Source: Streptomyces sp. DH37 (GTDB taxonomy: Bacteria; Actinomycetota; Actinomycetes; Streptomycetales; Streptomycetaceae). Taken from it: a DNA stretch of 64,000 bases. The notes below the pieces were generated by a model. It saw nothing but the letters and a program-made list of their open reading frames with translations, searched no databases and had not been told where the DNA came from. The stretch lies in contig NZ_JARVKV010000011.1 in NCBI RefSeq assembly GCF_029813835.1, forward strand, positions 1 to 64,000, read 5' to 3'. Both the position numbers and the translations under genes were made by a program. The stretch's first letter is position 1; every line of letters begins with the position of its first letter. Positions 61,576 to 64,000 of this stretch are shown in pieces.

Positions 61576-62474
61576 CGCGCGCCTCCCTCCGCCGGGCCGG
61601 CCGCTCCGGGGCCGGCGCGGTGCTCCTCCCAGGCCCAGGCGAGCGTGCGGCGGGCCATGACCGCGACCGCGTGGCGGCGGTAGGCCGCGGTGCCGCGCAC
61701 GTCGTCGATGGGGGCGCAGGAGTCGGCGCACAACCGCGCGAAGTGCTCCGCGACCGAGGGGGCGATGGCCCGGCGGCTGTCCCACAGGCGCTCCTCGGCC
61801 AGCGCGCCGTTCAGGAAGTCCTCGGCCCGCCGGGCGCGCACCGGGGTGGGGGCGGCCGAACCGATGCCGGTGCGCACGGTGCGGGTGGCCGGGTGCAGGG
61901 CGAGGGCGAAGGCGCACACGGCGATCACCATGGCGTTGCGGGTGCCGGCCTTGGAGAACTGCTGCGGTCCGTCGGCCCTGGCGACGTGGACGGCCCTGAT
62001 CAGCTCGTCGGGGGCGAGGGCGTTGCGCTTGACCCCGGTGTAGAACTCCTCCACGGGGATGGACCGGGTGCCGCGCACCGAGACCGCCTCGACCTCGGCG
62101 CCCGCGGCCAGCAGCGGCGGGTGGGAGTCGCCGGCCGGGGAGGCGGCGCCCAGGTTGCCGCCGACGCTGCCGCGGTTGCGGATCTGCGGGGAGCCGACGG
62201 TGCGGGCGGCCATGGCCAGGCCGGGCAGCTGGGCGCGCAGGTGCTCCATGATCCGCGCGTAGGGGACGGCGGCGCCCAGCCGGACGCTCCCCGGACCGGT
62301 CTCCCACTCGTGCAGCTCGGCGACGCGTCCGAGGTCCAGCAGCCGCTCGGGGCGCCGCCGCCCGAAGTTGAGCTCGACCATGACGTCGGTGCCGCCCGCG
62401 ATGGGCACGGCGTCGGGGTGCTCGGCCTTGGCGGCGAGCGCCTCCTCCCAGCTGGCGGGACGCAGGAACTCCAT
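61566..62474 (-). CDS. Xanthine dehydrogenase, FAD-binding subunit
   Basis: 302-residue FAD-binding protein with MEFLRPASWEEALAAKAEHPDAVPIAGGTDVMVELNFG at the start and the FAD loop TVGSPQIRNRGSVGGNLGAASPAGD near 100-125. It ends in the CO-dehydrogenase flavoprotein C-terminal domain. It is the first gene of the xdh operon. The frame is open upstream, but the ATG at 62474 gives the family N-terminus with GAAGAG upstream. It is divergent from pucR. Confidence 0.92.
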   Translation of the reverse strand: MEFLRPASWEEALAAKAEHPDAVPIAGGTDVMVELNFGRRRPERLLDLGRVAELHEWETGPGSVRLGAAVPYARIMEHLRAQLPGLAMAARTVGSPQIRNRGSVGGNLGAASPAGDSHPPLLAAGAEVEAVSVRGTRSIPVEEFYTGVKRNALAPDELIRAVHVARADGPQQFSKAGTRNAMVIAVCAFALALHPATRTVRTGIGSAAPTPVRARRAEDFLNGALAEERLWDSRRAIAPSVAEHFARLCADSCAPIDDVRGTAAYRRHAVAVMARRTLAWAWEEHRAGPGAAGPAEGGARCA

Positions 62475-62583
62475 GCTGTGGTCTCTTCTCGGTCGGCCAC
62501 GGGGCGCCCGCGCCGGGGGCCGTGGCGGGGATCGTGTGCGGGAGGGGACGGGAGAAGGCGGGGAGGGGACGGAAAAGGACGGG

Positions 62584-62625
62584 GGAAGGCGGGAAGGGGG
62601 CGGAGGAAGGCGGGAAGGGGGCGGA
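62584..62625. repeat. 21-bp tandem repeat in a purine-rich tract
   Basis: Two exact copies of a 21-base unit, beginning GGAAGGCGGGAAGG and ending GGCGGA (62584-62604, 62605-62625), with diverged copies to the left to about 62540. The plus strand has many GGG runs that could form G-quadruplex or triplex structures in the xdh leader. Confidence 0.7.
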
Positions 62626-62739
62626 GGAGGGGATGCGAACGGGCTACCCCCGTGTTTCACCCGCGTGCACCCAGTGAACCGGCCCGTCGCCCGGCCGGTG
62701 CAGTCACCGATGGCATGAAGCACCTGTCTGGCCCATGAA

Positions 62740-62768
62740 CCGGTCTTGTAGATTCGAACGAAGACCGG
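62740..62768 (+). promoter_or_regulatory. pucR promoter region with inverted repeat
   Basis: CCGGTCTT (62740-62747) and AAGACCGG (62761-62768) form a perfect inverted repeat with a 13-base centre that contains TAGATT (62749-62754), a good -10. The likely start point is near 62761. A protein bound to the repeat would cover the promoter, so PucR autoregulation is possible. Confidence 0.5.
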
Positions 62769-62824
62769 GGCGTGTCCCGCGTCCCACACACACGAGCGGT
62801 ACGAGAGATCGGCGGACGACGAGG

Positions 62825-64000
62825 ATGCGGTTGCGCGCGCTGCTGGACAGCCCCTCCCTGGGACTGCGGCTCCTGAGCGGCGAGGAGGAGCTCGACCGGC
62901 AGGTGCGGGGCGTGATGACCACCGACCTGCGCGACCCGAGCCGCTACCTGTCGGGCGGCGAGCTGGTCCTGACGGGGCTGGCCTGGCGGCACGGCCCCGA
63001 GGACTCCGAGCCGTTCGTCCGCATCCTCACCTCCGCGGGCGTCGCCGGGCTGGCGGCGGGCGAGGCGGAGCTGGGCCCGGTGCCCGCCGATCTGGTGGCG
63101 GCCTGCGCACGGCACCGGCTGCCGCTGTTCTCGGTGGACGAGAAGGTCGCCTTCGCCACCGTCACCGAGCACGTGGTGCGGCAGGTCTCGGGCGAGCGGG
63201 CCGGTGACCTGGCCGCCGTGGTGGAGCGGCACCGGCGGCTGATGTCCTCCGGCCCCGCCGGGGGCGGCCCGGACGTGGTGCTGGACCTGCTGGGCTCCGA
63301 CCTGGACCTGCGCGCGTGGGTGCTCTCCCCCACCGGCCGCCCGGTCGCCGGGTCCGGCGCGGACCGGCTGCCGGCCCCCGTCCGCGCGCGGCTGGCCGGC
63401 GAGCACCTGGCGGCGGTGCGGGCGGGACGGCACGGGCCGTACCGCGCGGTGGCCGGCGAGACGGTGTACTCGCTGTTCCCCGTGGGCAGCCCCCCGGCCG
63501 GGGCGGGCGGGGCGGAGGGGGCCGAGGGGGCGGACGCGCCCGATCCCCGGCGGGCGGTGCTGTCGGCGCTGTCGGGCTGGCTGCTGGCCGTGGAGGCCGA
63601 CGCGGACGAGTGGCCCGCCGAGCGGCTGGACCTGCTGCACGGCGTCACCCGGCTGATCGCGGTCGAGCGCGAGCGGCGGGACGCCTCCCGCGCGGTGGGG
63701 CGGCGCCTGGCCCAGGAGGTGCTGGAACTGGTCCGCACCGGCGCGCCGCCAGCCGAGGTCGCCGCCCGGCTGCGCCTCACGGCCCCCGTGCTGCTGCCCG
63801 GAGCCGGCGACGCCCCGCTGTGGCAGGCGGTCGTCGCCCGGCTGGACTGGGAGGGCGGCGCCGGCCCGTCCGAGGAGGAGCGGGCCCGGGCCGCCGGGGC
63901 GCTGCTGGAGGAGGCGCTGACCGGCCCCGGCGGCGGGGAGGGGACGGACGGGCGGGTCGCGGTGGCGCCGGACGGCGGGGAGGCCGTCGCGCTCGTACCG
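62825..64000 (+). CDS. pucR: PucR family transcriptional regulator, 5' part (runs off the window)
   Basis: 392 codons are present and no stop is reached before the end of the window. The N-terminus is the PucR domain (MRLRALLDSPSLGLRLLSG, then VRGVMTTDLRDPSRYLSGGELVLTG), followed by a variable helical region with VAFATVTEHVVRQVSGER. The C-terminal HTH_30 domain lies beyond the window. PucR regulates purine catabolism in Bacillus, and the gene here is divergent from the xanthine dehydrogenase operon, so it likely controls it. The ATG has GACGAGG upstream. Confidence 0.9.
   Translation, partial: MRLRALLDSPSLGLRLLSGEEELDRQVRGVMTTDLRDPSRYLSGGELVLTGLAWRHGPEDSEPFVRILTSAGVAGLAAGEAELGPVPADLVAACARHRLPLFSVDEKVAFATVTEHVVRQVSGERAGDLAAVVERHRRLMSSGPAGGGPDVVLDLLGSDLDLRAWVLSPTGRPVAGSGADRLPAPVRARLAGEHLAAVRAGRHGPYRAVAGETVYSLFPVGSPPAGAGGAEGAEGADAPDPRRAVLSALSGWLLAVEADADEWPAERLDLLHGVTRLIAVERERRDASRAVGRRLAQEVLELVRTGAPPAEVAARLRLTAPVLLPGAGDAPLWQAVVARLDWEGGAGPSEEERARAAGALLEEALTGPGGGEGTDGRVAVAPDGGEAVALVP

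Larger units (their letters stand above)
62475..62824. other. Divergent intergenic region between xdh operon and pucR
   Basis: 350 bases without a supported gene. It holds a purine-rich minisatellite (62540-62633), GTTTCAC/GTGAACC half-sites near 62654-62681 and the pucR promoter with a 29-bp inverted repeat (62740-62768). I see no clear promoter for the xdh operon, which must lie here. Confidence 0.6.

Overview
The window is chromosomal DNA from a Streptomyces-like actinomycete. G+C is very high, with strong third-position G/C bias, so long antisense shadow frames are everywhere. Genes are packed into translationally coupled operons. Several genes have TAGGNT-type -10 hexamers placed 6-8 bases before the start codon, as in leaderless Streptomyces transcripts. 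The gene set is typical of the genus: XdhABC, AllR, malate synthase, Clp-N proteins, an orphan VapB and secreted RHS proteins. I found no tRNA, rRNA, CRISPR array, insertion sequence or phage gene.

Left part (1-26 kb). A complete branched-chain amino acid (Liv-type) ABC transporter operon reads leftward (livF-G-H-M-K) and ends in a strong hairpin. Next come glycerate kinase and a divergent BCCT betaine/choline-type transporter. A small module follows: an orphan VapB antitoxin divergent from a HTH protein and a double Clp-N protein, around a shared palindromic promoter region. A carotenoid-desaturase-like oxidoreductase, an inositol-monophosphatase-family enzyme and gamma-glutamyltransferase read leftward, divergent from a Sir2 deacylase with a tandem repeat in between. 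After these are a GH15 glycoside hydrolase coupled to a flavin/F420 oxidoreductase, a hydantoinase with an altered metal-bridging residue, several unknown proteins, a GntR regulator, exonuclease III, a metallo-hydrolase and a fused PcaD-PcaC protein.

Middle part (26-43 kb). The largest gene is a Sec-exported RHS/YD-repeat polymorphic toxin of about 2,087 residues. It has a very basic C-terminal tip and a small acidic protein just downstream that could be its immunity factor. A secreted peptidoglycan amidase is divergent from it. A sugar operon follows: GntR regulator, lipoprotein, permease, ATPase, ROK kinase and an unknown membrane protein. A cytochrome P450 comes next.

Right part (43-64 kb). 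This is a purine, allantoin and glyoxylate region. Intact genes are xanthine dehydrogenase (three subunits plus the XdhC maturation factor), a purine permease, PucR, 8-oxoguanine deaminase, urate oxidase, hydroxyisourate hydrolase, AllR, a MocA-like nucleotidyltransferase and malate synthase. Three genes of the same route are broken: OHCU decarboxylase (in-frame internal deletion), allantoinase (truncated) and allantoicase (frameshifted remnants). As seen in this window, purine breakdown therefore stops around allantoin. The regulator (AllR) and one likely target (malate synthase, with a palindrome exactly between its -35 and -10) survive. Also here are a DNA-binding regulator, a thiamine-binding-family protein, a zinc-ribbon protein with a decayed Mrr-like domain, an acyl-CoA synthetase, a VOC protein and an NTF2-like protein with a paired operator.
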